Below, one piece after another: positions 48,401-59,260 of a stretch of DNA of 64,000 bases. The translations under genes were made by a program, and so were the position numbers. The stretch covers positions 22,456,403 through 22,520,402 of the forward strand of contig OY747702.1 of the NCBI GenBank assembly GCA_963556495.2, given 5' to 3'. Source of the DNA: Valencia hispanica. Its lineage: Eukaryota; Chordata; Actinopteri; Cyprinodontiformes; Valenciidae. The notes beneath the pieces were generated by a model that saw only the letters and a program-made list of their open reading frames with translations, was not told where the DNA came from and searched no databases. The first letter of the stretch is position 1, and each line of letters begins with the position of its first letter.

Positions 48401-48937
48401 AACAACACAGCCACTTTTACTGCTCCAATCATAATATACACATGTTTACAAATGACAATCAATAATATACACACTTTATTTGATTAGCAACACAGTTTTA
48501 CTAAGTTTAGATAGACAATTTAGTTCTTTCTCAAAATTCCCAACAACTTAGCTAATCAATGTAATCAGCTGTGAGCACGCCAGACAAGCCGAATAAAAAA
48601 AGTGTTCATATTAATGGCAATGTACCGAAACCCTCGCTTTGAAAGCAATTTACTACGCTTTTCCCCACACGTATTTAGTAAAGAATTCTTACCTTTCAAG
48701 TAAAAATAACGCCAGCTGCGGGTCTCTTGTCATGCCGAGTGATTCTTTCAGTATTTTCCACTTCTCAAACGCGGCGCCGATATTTACTCTTGTTTTTTGC
48801 CTACGTCGATCCGATTCCAGTTTCACCCTCTTTGCCGCACTGGAATACACTCTGGCTTTCTTGGTTATCTTGGTTGGGGTCTGTGCTGGAGTGTTACCGG
48901 TGCTTGAAGCAGCTCTCTTACCCTCTACAGAATCCAT
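45405..48937 (-). CDS. Kolobok-type DDE transposase, multi-exon
   Basis: Exons on the minus strand: 48937-48693, 48396 to about 48320, 48194-47910, 47818-47795, 47695-47486, 47395-47304, 47222-47118, 47033-46840, 46422-46263 and 45638-45405. All junctions from exon 3 to exon 9 have GT/AG and matching phase. The N-terminus starts MDSVEGKRAASSTGNTPAQT with a basic stretch (KRVKLESDRRRQKTR) and a WKILKESLG helix. Candidate catalytic residues are Asp in ADGRMDSPGHSA (exon 4), Asp in IVTDAHVQ (exon 5) and Glu in TSTLESFQNHIL (exon 9). Between them lie SLDVWHASKNLTKKF and a His/Cys cluster HHVSGEHEW...CFH. About 540 aa. Uncertain: the exon 2 donor (no phase-1 site with good consensus), the exon 10 acceptor (45638 keeps the frame, 45649 does not) and the C-terminus. 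Confidence 0.75.
46480..46572. repeat. ATAC/ACAT microsatellite in a transposase intron
   Basis: Irregular run of CATA/ACAT units inside the intron between transposase exons 8 and 9 (46423-46839). Confidence 0.8.
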
Positions 48938-49278
48938 GCTTGCAACGCTAGCTCTGCTCTCCGACTCTAGCTAACAGTAAATGCTACGCCCCAGCGTGAA
49001 CGCGCATGACGTATTCACACGCTAGGCTGCCTCTCGGAGGCGCTGCGGGATCGCTGCTAGCTCGACCCGAACAGTAATTATTAATAACTAATAAAGTGAT
49101 TTTACAGGCATTTAGAGTCAACCACGGTGAAAAGGCCAGGGCTCTTTTTACTGACCAAGACATTGCTGGATCATGTATGAGGAAGAAATTGTTGGATTTT
49201 TATACATTTTTTTGCTGTTAAACTTCCTTAGAGTCCCTTTAAGGTTACAAGTGCACGAGGAGTTTTGAGACTGATTTC

Positions 49279-50664
49279 AGGTCTCCAGATTTCTGCATGC
49301 ATGATGCATTTAAATGCTGGTAGAATGCTGGGTCATTTGAGTTTTCTTATTACGTTCCCTCTAAACTTGCTGTTGAAGTGGCAAAAACGTTTGTCTGTGA
49401 AATAAATCATATCTCAGCACTGCTTAGTTATAACACATAGACCAAAATTTACTTATTTTTTAATTCGAAAATGCTTTCAATTAAATTAAAATTTTGGGGT
49501 CGGACATCCAGGTCCTCGAGAAGTAATTGAGCGAAGAGTAATAGAACTACGTAGGTCCTGTGGCATCTTAAGCTGGAGCGGGGCACAAATTAATATTCAA
49601 GGAGTTCCAGTTGCTGTATCACTGTTACCAGCGTGTTTTTATATCTTAGGCTGAGATATAATCATATCCGGGCAAAGTAATTTTATTTAATCTACAAGTT
49701 TTCAGGAATAACATGTTGACCTAGCAACTGAATGAGTGTTGGTTAAGTGTAAACACTCACAATGGCATATTCGCTGGTACATTTATAATCTAAATATGCT
49801 TCACATTTAGAATGCAGTGGACAGTTTTCTAATTTGGTCTTATAAATCAATTTTTCATGTGCAAAGATGGGCTGTATAAATGTCACAACGCTGATGTTAT
49901 ATACACACACACATTATATACATATGAAAAAGACAAAACTGAGATGCTTCACAACCAAACTGAATGTATATTCATGGGTAAGAATTATGGTATAGATTGA
50001 AAGCAGTCAAAAACATGCAAGATGTCTGCAGTAAATCACTGTTGAAATACTCCAACTCTGATCTAATGTCATTCCTCAGTATCTGCATGGTCTAAAAAGG
50101 GTGTAACTCGAGGCTGAAAGTAATCCTGTCGTCCAGCTCAAAGATATCACCATGCTGCGCACAAATATCGAACACCATTAAATTCAGGACAATAGAATCC
50201 CACCAGAATCTGGAACATGGGTGGGTCCAGAATACAGACGGGCCCTGCATCGATACCAGCCATGAAAGCATCTAATGAAACAAATAATTATCAGAAATAG
50301 TATTACATTTCTAGACCTGTTGTTAATTTGGAAACAAATGTAGCCAATGCTTAGAAAGGATATATAGTATAAATATATATATATTATTTGGACTAAATTT
50401 AAGGGTAAAAAAGCTGAAGAAACATACTATACATGTAAGACAATACATACTAGCATTTGACACTATTAAATAGATACAGATCTGCAACACGCAAGTACGT
50501 TGTTCTACGTGTTTCAACAATGTCCTGTCTAAGACACTCCCACATCTGCCAATTTGGCAGGTATAGCTCAAACATTTTAGCGAACATTGCAGTTTAAATA
50601 TTCAAATATAAAAGGTCACTACAATAGACATTATTAAAGTTATAAAAATTTTAAGCACATGAGT
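49279..50664. other. mostly unannotated; possible Harbinger exon at about 50090-50275 (minus)
   Basis: On the minus strand a CATTAG acceptor near 50273 is followed by a frame reading MQGPSVFWTHP and SRFWWDSIVLN, reminiscent of the VW-x-x-PRS-x-x-WWxxVV motif at the N-terminus of some Harbinger transposases. Homology is lost after about 60 codons and no other Harbinger block was found, so this is weak. The rest of the stretch shows nothing. Confidence 0.3.
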
Positions 50665-50719
50665 ACATTGTATGAGGGGCCGTTTGAGACATTATTCAGA
50701 ATTTGCTTCTCACACACAC

Positions 50720-52300
50720 ATGTGAAATTGAAATCATTCACACACTATAGTGAAACCTCTCATATAGCATACTGAAATCACTCACATACTATAGTGAAAT
50801 CTCTCATATAGCATACTGAAATCATTCACACAATATAGTGAAAGCTCTCATACAATACTGACATTGCCTCACAAATAACATACTGAAATATCCTCTCAGT
50901 GAAACCCTCTCATATAACATAGTAAAACCTCTCATATAACATAGTGAAACACTCTCATATAACATAGTAAAACCCTCTCATATAACATAGTGAAACCCTC
51001 TCATATAACATAGTAAAACCCTCTCATATAACATAGTGAAACCCTCTCATATAACATAATGAAACCCTCTCATATAACAGAGTGAAACATTCTCATATAA
51101 CATAGTGAAACACTCTCATATAACATAGTGAAACCCTCTCATATAACATAGTGAAACACTCTCATATAACATAGTGAAACCCTCTCATATAACATAGTGA
51201 AACCCTCTCATATAACATAGTGAAACCCTCTCATATAAAATAGTGAAACCCTCTCATATAACATAGTGAAACCCTCTCATATAACATAGTGAAACCTCTC
51301 ATATAACATAGTAAAACCCTCTCATATAACATAGTGAAACCCTCTCATATAACATAGTGAAACCCTCTCATATAACATAGTGAAACCCTCTCATATAACA
51401 TAGTGAAACCTCTCATATAACATAGTAAAACCCTCTCATATAACATAGTGAAACCCTCTCATATAACATAGTAAAACCCTCTCATATAACATAGTGAAAC
51501 CCTCTCATATAACATAGTGAAACCCTCTCATATAACATAGTGAAACCTCTCATATAACATAGTAAAACCCTCTCATATAACATAGTGAAACCCTCTCATT
51601 TAACATAGTGAAACCCTCTCATATAACATAGTGAAACCTCTCATATAACATAGTGAAACCCTCTCATATAACATAGTGAAACCCTCTCATATAACATAGT
51701 GAAACCCTCTCATATAACATAGTGAAACCCTCTCATATAACATAGTGAAACCCTCTCATATAACATAGTGAAACCTCTCATATAACATAGTAAAACCCTC
51801 TCATATAACATAGTGAAACCCTCTCATATAACATAGTGAAACCCTCTCATATAACATAGTGAAACCCTCTCATATAACATAGTGAAACCCTCTCATATAA
51901 CATAGTGAAACCCTCTCATATAACATAGTAAAACCCTCTCATATAACATAGTGAAACCCTCTCATATAACATAGTGAAACCCTCTCATATAACATAGTGA
52001 AACCCTCTCATATAACATAGTGAAACCTCTCATATAAAATAGTAAAACCCTCTCATATAACATAGTAAAACCCTCTCATATAACATAGTGAAACCCTCTC
52101 ATATAACATAGTAAAACCTCTCATATAACATAGTGAAACACTCTCATATAACATAGTAAAACCCTCTCATATAACATAGTGAAACCCTCTCATATAACAT
52201 AGTGAAACCTCTCATATAACATAGTGAAACCCTCTCATATAACATAGTGAAACCCTCTCATATAACATAGTAAAACACTCTCATTTAATATACTGAAATC
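50720..52300 (+). repeat. 22-23 bp minisatellite, left arm
   Basis: About 60 head-to-tail near-identical units built on CTCTCATATAACATAGTG plus AAACC or AAAC (22 or 23 bp depending on one C) run from about 50895 to 52290. More diverged units (ACTGAAATCATTCACAC, ACTATAGTGAAATC types) occupy 50720-50890. Variant positions (GTGAAA/GTAAAA, CCC/CC, CAC) recur in blocks, which suggests repeated amplification of multi-unit segments. Confidence 0.95.
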
Positions 52301-52756
52301 ATTCACACACTATACTGAAATTTCTGGTCAAATTTCACTAATATGTGTGAGAGCCATTCTACTAGTGTATATGAGAGCTTTTCCACTAGTGTGTGTAAGA
52401 GGTAAATTTCACTTGAAAAGGATGTCATTTCAGTTGAAACGGAAGTCAGGTAGTCGGGCACATTTTTACAACAAACGAAGAAGTACATGGACGTTGTGGT
52501 GACGGGGTAAGCCGTATTGCGTCATTTCCTGTTGTCACTGCTGTGCTCCGTGGAGCTGTTTTGGTGTTCAAACGCTCTTGAATTGATCTTATTTTCTCTG
52601 TGCTGAGGCTTTTCTAAGTTATTTTAACACACAATCACACTAAAACACACATTTTGTGGTGGTGTACTTTACGTTTTGGGAACTCCTCGTGTTTCACACA
52701 GTTTTTCTTTGGGTGGAAGGTCTCGCTAGCTCAGTTAGCTTAGCTTCATTGCGGCT

Positions 52757-53641
52757 ATGGCTACTCTTCTTTCTCCTGTCTCTAACTCTTCTCTTCTCTC
52801 TTGCTCTCTCTGTCAGATGTTTAGTTACTTCCCTGCCTCCTTTAGTGATAATGGTAACTGTAATAAATGTAATATTTTTGTAGCTTTGGAGGCGAGGGTA
52901 TCAGAATTAGAAGCACGGCTCCGCGCTGTTGAAAAACCAGCAGATAGCCGAAGCCCATTAGCCAGCGCGGAGCCAACAAGAATAGAACCCCCTAGCTGTC
53001 CTCCGGTAGAGCCCGCGCAGCCGGGACCTCTAGGCGGCTGGGTGACTGTACGTAGGAAGCATAGTTCTAGGACCCAGCCCCCGGGCCACCACCAACCGGT
53101 CCGCGTTTCTAACAGATTTTCCCCGCTCAGCGACACACCCGCTGAGAAGCCGGCCCTGGTAATTGGCAGCTCCATAGTCAGAAACGTGGCATTAGAGACA
53201 CCATTGACCATAGTCAAATGTTTGCCAGGGGCCAGAACGGGCGACATCAAATCCAACCTGAAACTGCTGGCTAAAGATAAGCGTAAATACAGTAAGATTG
53301 TTATTCACGCTGGCGGTAATGACACCCGGTTACGCCAATCGGAGGTCACTAAAATTAGTGTTGCTTCGGTGTGTAAGTTTGCCAAAACAATGTCAGACTC
53401 GGTAATCTTTTCTGGTCCCCTGCCTGATCGGACCAGTGACGACATGTTTAGCCGCATGCTGTCATTCCATCAATGGTTGTCTAGGTGGTGTCCCGCAAAC
53501 GATGTGGGCTACATTGATAACTGGAGAACTTTTTGGGGAAAACCTGGTCGGATCCGGAGAGACGGCATCCATCCCACTTTGGATGGAGCAGCTCTTCTTT
53601 CTAGGAATATGGCCGAATTTATTAATCCTCCAAAACACTGA
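52757..53641 (+). CDS. L2-type LINE ORF1 protein with zinc motif, coiled coil and SGNH esterase
   Basis: An intact 294-aa frame starts [16 protein letters not shown]. Two CxxC pairs (Cys16/19 and Cys35/38) suggest a small zinc motif. Residues about 43-58 ([16 protein letters not shown]) form a short coiled coil, followed by a Pro-rich linker to about 128. From about 132 an SGNH/GDSL-type hydrolase domain shows the Ser block VIGSSIVRN (137-139), HAGGNDTR (186-189) and the closing RRDGIHPT block with Asp269/His272. ORF1 proteins of this kind bind RNA and help form the retrotransposition particle; the exact role of the esterase is unsettled. ORF2 follows in the +1 frame. All catalytic residues appear present. 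Confidence 0.85.
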   Translation: MATLLSPVSNSSLLSCSLCQMFSYFPASFSDNGNCNKCNIFVALEARVSELEARLRAVEKPADSRSPLASAEPTRIEPPSCPPVEPAQPGPLGGWVTVRRKHSSRTQPPGHHQPVRVSNRFSPLSDTPAEKPALVIGSSIVRNVALETPLTIVKCLPGARTGDIKSNLKLLAKDKRKYSKIVIHAGGNDTRLRQSEVTKISVASVCKFAKTMSDSVIFSGPLPDRTSDDMFSRMLSFHQWLSRWCPANDVGYIDNWRTFWGKPGRIRRDGIHPTLDGAALLSRNMAEFINPPKH

Positions 53642-53642
53642 C

Positions 53643-56600
53643 AACCCAGACCAGACCAGGAAGCAGAGTCGTAGTTTAACCCACCTCTCTGCTGCTTCTG
53701 TACTGTTACCCACCCATTACCCTATAGAAACAGTGTCTTGCCCACGGTCAAAATTAAATGGATTAAAAGTTAAGCCAACAAAACCAAATTATGGAAATCT
53801 CATAAAAATAAATACAACTTTGACTGAAAATAAATCTATTAAATGTGGTTTATTAAACATAAGATCTCTCTCCTCAAAGACTTTGTTAGTAAATGACTTG
53901 ATTTGTGATAATCACATTGATTTCCTTTGTCTCACAGAAACCTGGTTGCAGCAGGAGGATTATGTCAGTATAAATGAGTCAACTCCTTCCAGTCATTTAA
54001 ATTTTCACATTCCTAGAAATACTGGGCGAGGAGGAGGAGTTGCAGCCATTTTCCGTTCTGATTTACTAATTAGTCCCAGACCAATTGATAGCTACAGTTC
54101 TTTTGAGCATCTAACCCTTAATTTTCCTCATCCAAGTTGCAAAACATTAAGACCATTTTTGTTTGTGGTTCTGTATCGTCCACCAGGCCCTTACTCTCAA
54201 TTCTTGGATCAGATCTCACATTTTTTATCTGATATAGTATTAAATACTGATAGGGTTATTATAGTGGGGGACTTCAATATTCATGTGGATACTGAAAGTG
54301 ATAGCCTAAATGCAGCCTTTAATGCTATTTTAGACTCAATTGGCTTTACTCAAAAAGTACAGGGATCGACCCACTCAGGTAAACACACTTTGGACCTTGT
54401 ACTGACATACGGTATTGAGTGTGAGGAAATAACAGTCCACCCACATAACCCGGTCCTGTCTGACCACTTCTTGATAACTTTTGAATTTACTTTAACTGAC
54501 CATCTTAAATCTGAAAGAAAATTTCATTATAGTAGAACTTTATCAGACAATGCTGTAACAATTTTTAAAGAATCTGTACCATTCTTACTTTCCTCAGTGT
54601 CTCAGAGTAACACAGTGGATGGCAGCAATTCTATCTCTAACCCTTCAGAAATTGATGGTCTGGTTCACAGCGTTACGTCCTCATTGCGTTTGGCATTAGA
54701 TAGTGTAGCCCCATTAAAAAAGAAAGTGGCTAGCCATAGGAGGCTGACTCCTTGGTTTAACGCAGAGTTGCGTACTTTAAAGCAGAATACTAGGAAGTTG
54801 GAGAGAAAATGGCGCTCTACACATCTAGAGGATTCCTATTTAACCTGGAATAATAGTCTACTGCTGCATAAAAAGACCCTTCGACAAGCTAGAACAGCAT
54901 ATTTTTCATCATTAATAGAGGCGAATAAAAACAATCCTAGGTTTCTTTTTAGTACAGTTGCCAAACTTACACAGAGTCATAGCTCTGTTGAGCAAACTAT
55001 TCCCCCAGCTCTTAGCAGTGATGATTTTATGAGATTCTTCATAAATAAAATAAATTTTATTAAAAATAAAATAATTGGCACCCTCCCAAACATGATTACT
55101 TCTTCCTCAGTAAATGAGTCAGTATCGGAAAGAACTGTAGAACCTCAGTATTGCTTAGGCTGTTTTGATTCAGTCGAGCTTTCAGATTATCAAAAATATT
55201 AGCCTCATCTAAACCTTCAACTTGTATTTTGGACCCAATCTCAACCAAATTATTTAAAGAAGTGTTCCATTTGGTTCCTGGCCCCATTTTGGATATGATG
55301 AATCTATCCTTAGTAAACAGATACGTACCACAGGAATTTAAAATAGCTGTAATTAAACCTTTACTCAAGAAACCTTCCCTTGATCAAGATGACTTAGTGA
55401 ATTACAGACCTATATCTAACCTTCCTTTCTTATCCAAAGTCCTTGAGAAAATAGTTGCTAATCAAGTCTGTGAACATCTAAACAGTAACGAGCTGTTTGA
55501 AGAGTTTCAGTCAGGTTTTAGAGCTCATCATAGCACTGAAACAGCACTGGTGAAGGTTACTAATGATATTCTCATGGCCTCAGATAATGGACTGGTGTCT
55601 GTTCTGGTTTTGTTAGATCTCAGTGCTGCTTTTGACACAGTCGATCATAATATTCTCTTAGAAAGGCTTGAACATGTTGCAGGGATCAAAGGAACAGCAC
55701 TAGGCTGGTTTAAATCATATTTGTCTGATAGATTCCAGTTTGTTCATCTAAATGATAAATCATCTTCACTCTCAAGGGTTACTTGTTGAGTTCCACAGGG
55801 TTCTGTCCTTGGACCAATTCTTTTCACCATATATATGCTTCCAATTGGTAGAATCATTAGACAGCATGGGATACATTTCCACAGCTATGCCGATGATACA
55901 CAACTATATTTATCCATAAATCCTGATGAACCCAGTCAGTTAGGTAGATTACAGGCATGTCTGGAAGACATAAAAGCATGGATGACCCTAAACTTTTTGC
56001 TTTTAAATTCTGACAAGACAGAAGTTGCTGTCTTTGGACCAGAAGTTCTTAAACAGAAACTGATTAGTCAATCACTTCATCTGGATGGCATTAAATTGGC
56101 CCCCAGTAATAACGTAAAGAACCTCGGCGTTATTTTTGACCAAGACTTGACATTTAAATCCCATATTAAACAGGTTTCTAGGATTTCTTTCTTTCACCTC
56201 CGGAATATTGCTAAAATTAGAAACATCCTGTCCAGGAGTGATGCTGAGAAACTAGTCCATGCATTTGTTACGTCAAGGCTGGACTACTGTAATTCTTAAC
56301 TATCAGGAAGTCCACAAAATGCCATTAAAAGCCTTCAGTTGATCCAAAATGCGGCAGCAAGAGTTCTGATGAATATTAAAAAGAGAGATCACATTTCTCC
56401 TGTTTTAGCTTCCCTTCATTGGCTCCCTGTTAAATCCAGAATAGAATTTAAGATCCTTCTTCTTACATACAAAGCCCTTAATAATCAAGCTCCATCATAC
56501 ATCAGAGATCTAATTGTTCCATATGTTCCTAAAAGAGCACTTCGCTCTCAGACTGCAGGTTTACTTGTAGTTCCTAGGATCTCTAAAAGTAGAATGGGAG

Positions 56601-56728
56601 GCAGATCTTTTAGTTATCAGGCTCCTCTCCTGTGGAACCAGCTCCCAGCTTTAGTCCGTGAGGCAGACACTCTGTTTACTTTTAAGGCCAGGCTTAAAAC
56701 TTTCCTTTTTGATAAAGCTTATAGTTAG
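53643..56728 (+). pseudogene. L2-type LINE ORF2 (endonuclease + reverse transcriptase), three lesions
   Basis: The open frame extends upstream into ORF1 (to 53436) and has no Met near its natural start, so translation probably depends on ORF1 (reinitiation or shift). Endonuclease motifs: [26 protein letters not shown] and LSDHFLI. Reverse transcriptase motifs: [49 protein letters not shown] and YADD at 55886-55897, then [10 protein letters not shown] and LWNQLP, closing with FKARLKTFLFDKAYS. Lesions: loss of one A in the A-run near 55190-55195 (frameshift with a stop at 55200-55202), TGA at 55787-55789 just before the VPQGS block, and TAA at 56297-56299. Otherwise the frame is continuous to 56728, which indicates recent insertion. 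Confidence 0.9.
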
Positions 56729-57539
56729 AGTGGCTTAGGTCATCCTGAGCTATCTCTGTAATTATGCTGCTATAGGCTTAGACTGCTGGAGGACAGACTT
56801 ACCAATTTTCTTCACTCTGCTACTTCCTTTTCTCCTACGACTCTCCAGTTGTATTACAGTACATTCTGTTATTTCGACTGTTAACTTTGTTTTCTCTCAG
56901 TGTTTTTCTCCCCATCGAAGATATACCTGGTCTGGTATCCTGCTTGGCTGCAATGCCCTGTTGGACGGGGGGCATCGACTGGGATGATCCTCTCAGTAAC
57001 TGAACATCCACTGTGTCCTGTTATCAACTTTTTACTTTCTGTAACATAGAAAGTTCTCTTATATCGGATCTTCTGTTCCTTCTGTGTTCTGCTCTGTCTT
57101 CTCAAACCCCCAGACGGTCGTGGCAGATGGCCGCTCCTACTGAGCCTGGTTCTGTTGGAGGTTTCTTCCTGTTAAAGGGGAGTTTTTCCTCTCCACTGTC
57201 GCTACATGCTTGCTCAGTATGAGGGATTGCTGAAGGATTGCTGTGGTTGGAAATCTGCCCAACCTCACGCCAATGACTGACGCAATCTGCTGGGATTCCT
57301 TAAATAGGAAACTTTTTAACTGATTGGAATATTTGTATAATTGTATTGAAATGACTTCTTGTTAAGTGCCTTGAGATGACATCTGTTGTGAATTGGCGCT
57401 ATATAAATAAACTGAATTGAATTGAAGAAGTGGAGAGAACTCGTTGTTGACATAAAGATTAACTTACTACCTTACTAAATACTATTCTGGCCTCAGCAGA
57501 GACTATTAGAACCCTGACTAACGCGGCAGCAGCCAGACA

Positions 57540-58370
57540 ACCGCTGGTAGCAAGTCTGAATGAGGACACGCTAATTAGCCACCTAGCATCGGTCTTTCCA
57601 TCCCGCCAGCAGAGCAGAGCGTTACCGGTGTATAACAGGTGTTATGCCCAGAAATGCATGCCTGCCACGGGAACGCGCATCGCTCAAAACTCCCTGATAA
57701 CGAATACGGATAACAATATCAGTGACGCGGCAGCTTTTAAATATATTCGTTATATTAGGCTACCATGTTTCTTATGTATGTAAGTCCTGAAAATATATTG
57801 TTTTATAGCAGATAAATGTAAAAAAGGACGGCTTTGACACCTTTTATTGGAATACGTTTAACTTTACTGTTTTAACGTCACAGCGTCTCAGGTGTATCTT
57901 CTGGTCCCCCGCTGTTAATGGGCCACATTCTGCGCTTTTTCTACCAACAGCGTGATAGTTTAAGCATTGTATAACATCTAAACTTTTTAAACTACCGATT
58001 AAAGGCTGATTTGGGTGCAAACAGGACACAATGTACATAAGAAAACATTTTATCTGTTGTTAATGGCAGAGTGCATAATTTTGTTATCGGTTGCTCTAAA
58101 AACTCTTTATTAATAGCCTACATAAATTATGTAGAATACACCCTATATTGTCTTCCATAACGGACATAAATGTCCGTAATGGAAGACAAGAAAATCATGT
58201 TTTGTTCTTGGGGGGAGGGAGGGGGGGTCAGTACCTGGAAATTGTGTTATTATGAAGTTCATTATTTTGATTATCAATAAAGTACAAAAAAACTCCTCCC
58301 TGGTATATCATTCATAGCAGTCATATCATTTGATATAGCAGGGGATGAATTTTTCAGCAACCTCAAGAGT
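57540..58370. other. unpaired centre of the fold-back element
   Basis: About 830 bp between the two arms, with no protein motif and only short frames. It contains a near-perfect 20-bp-arm palindrome at 58148-58189 (TTGTCTTCCATAACGGACAT and its near complement), a G-run (58209-58228) and an AATAAAG near 58277. It does not encode a transposase, so the element must be mobilised in trans. Confidence 0.6.
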
Positions 58371-58669
58371 CTGCCGCGTTAGTCAGGGTTCTAATAGTCT
58401 CTGCTGAGGCCAGAATAGTATTTAGTAAGGTCGCTGCTTCACGGAGGTTATGTTCAGGCTCCTGAGCAGACATTGGTTAATCTTTATGTCAACAACGAGT
58501 TCTCTCCACTTCTTCTTCGTTTGTTGTAAAAATGTGCCTGACTTCCGTTTCAACTGAAATGACGTCCTTTTCAAGTGAAATTTACCTCTTACACACACTA
58601 GTAGAATAGCTCTCATATACACTAGTAGAATGCCTTTCACACATATTAGTGAAATTTGACCAGAAATGT

Positions 58670-59260
58670 CAGTATAGTATGTGAATGATTTCAGTATATT
58701 AAATGAGAGTGTTTTACTATGTTATATGAGAGGATATTTCAGTATGTTATATGAGAGGTTTCACTATGTTATATGAGAGGTTTTCACTATGTTATATGAG
58801 AGGTTTTCACTATGTTATATCAGAGGATATTTCAGTATGTTATATGAAAGGGTTTCAGTATGTTATATGAGAGGTTTTCAGTATGTTATATGAGAGGATA
58901 TTTCAGTATGTTATATGAGAGGTTTCACTATGTTATATGAGAGGTTTTCACTATGTCATATGAGAGGTTTTCACTATGTCATATGAGAGGGTTTCACTAT
59001 GTTATATGAGAGGTTTTCACTATGTTATATGAGAGGTTTATACTATGTTATATGAGAGGTTTTCACTATGTTATTTGAGAGGATATTTCAGTATGTTATA
59101 TGAGAGGTTTCACTATGTTATATGAGAGGATATTTCAGTATGTTATACGTGAGGGAATTTCAGTATATTGTATGAGAGCTTTCACTATATTGTGTGAATG
59201 ATTTCAGTATGCTATATGAGAGGTTTCACTATAGTGTGTGAATGATTTCAATTTCACATG
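58670..59260 (-). repeat. 22-26 bp minisatellite, right arm (inverted copy)
   Basis: About 22 units, the complement of the left-arm array (CACTATGTTATATGAGAG and variants with GGATATTTCAGTATG). The right array is much shorter and more heterogeneous than the left one, so the arms have changed length independently since the element formed. Confidence 0.95.

Larger units (their letters stand above)
43237..49238. mobile_element. Kolobok-type DNA transposon, apparently complete, two genes
   Basis: The ends are an exact 18-bp inverted repeat: AGGGACTCTAAGGAAGTT at 43237-43254, and its complement at 49221-49238. TTAA flanks both sides (43233-43236 and 49239-49242). TTAA duplication without the CCC/GGG termini of piggyBac, together with a DDE protein of the DGRxDSPG / DVWH / LExFx type, points to the Kolobok superfamily. 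The 6,002-bp body carries two convergent spliced genes: a P2X7-ballast-like protein on the plus strand (43415-45172) and a transposase on the minus strand (48937-45405). Nearly all exons are open with good splice sites, so the copy is young, under constraint, or both. Confidence 0.8.
42917..49278. mobile_element. candidate palindromic MITE that received the Kolobok insertion
   Basis: Outside the Kolobok element the left flank (about 42917-43232) and right flank (49243-49278) look like one interrupted repeat. The left begins AGTCTCAAAAGATCTGTG and the right, reverse-complemented, begins AGTCTCAAAACTCCTCGTG. The left flank is full of GTAACTCGTAA and TACGCAC-type motifs arranged in both orientations, suggesting a fold-back structure. 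No target duplication was confirmed and the class is unknown. Confidence 0.4.
52484..57423 (+). mobile_element. full-length L2-type LINE with exact target duplication
   Basis: A 4,940-bp non-LTR retrotransposon inserted in the left arm of the fold-back element, flanked by GAAGAAG at 52477-52483 and 57424-57430. The order is 5' UTR (52484-52756), ORF1 with esterase domain, ORF2 with endonuclease and reverse transcriptase, and a 3' UTR of about 700 bp ending in GGCGCTATATAAATAAACTG and a (GAATT)n-type tail. An esterase-bearing ORF1, an AP-type endonuclease and a short pentamer tail are characteristic of the L2/CR1 group in fish. Only three lesions were seen in ORF2, so it is young. Confidence 0.9.

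Noticed and set aside
43237..49238. piggyBac element (also uses TTAA)
   Set aside because: The termini start AGGG and not CCC, and the protein motifs are unlike piggyBac's.
50895..52290. CRISPR-like array
   Set aside because: The units are directly adjacent tandem copies with no unique spacers, in a eukaryotic transposon arm.
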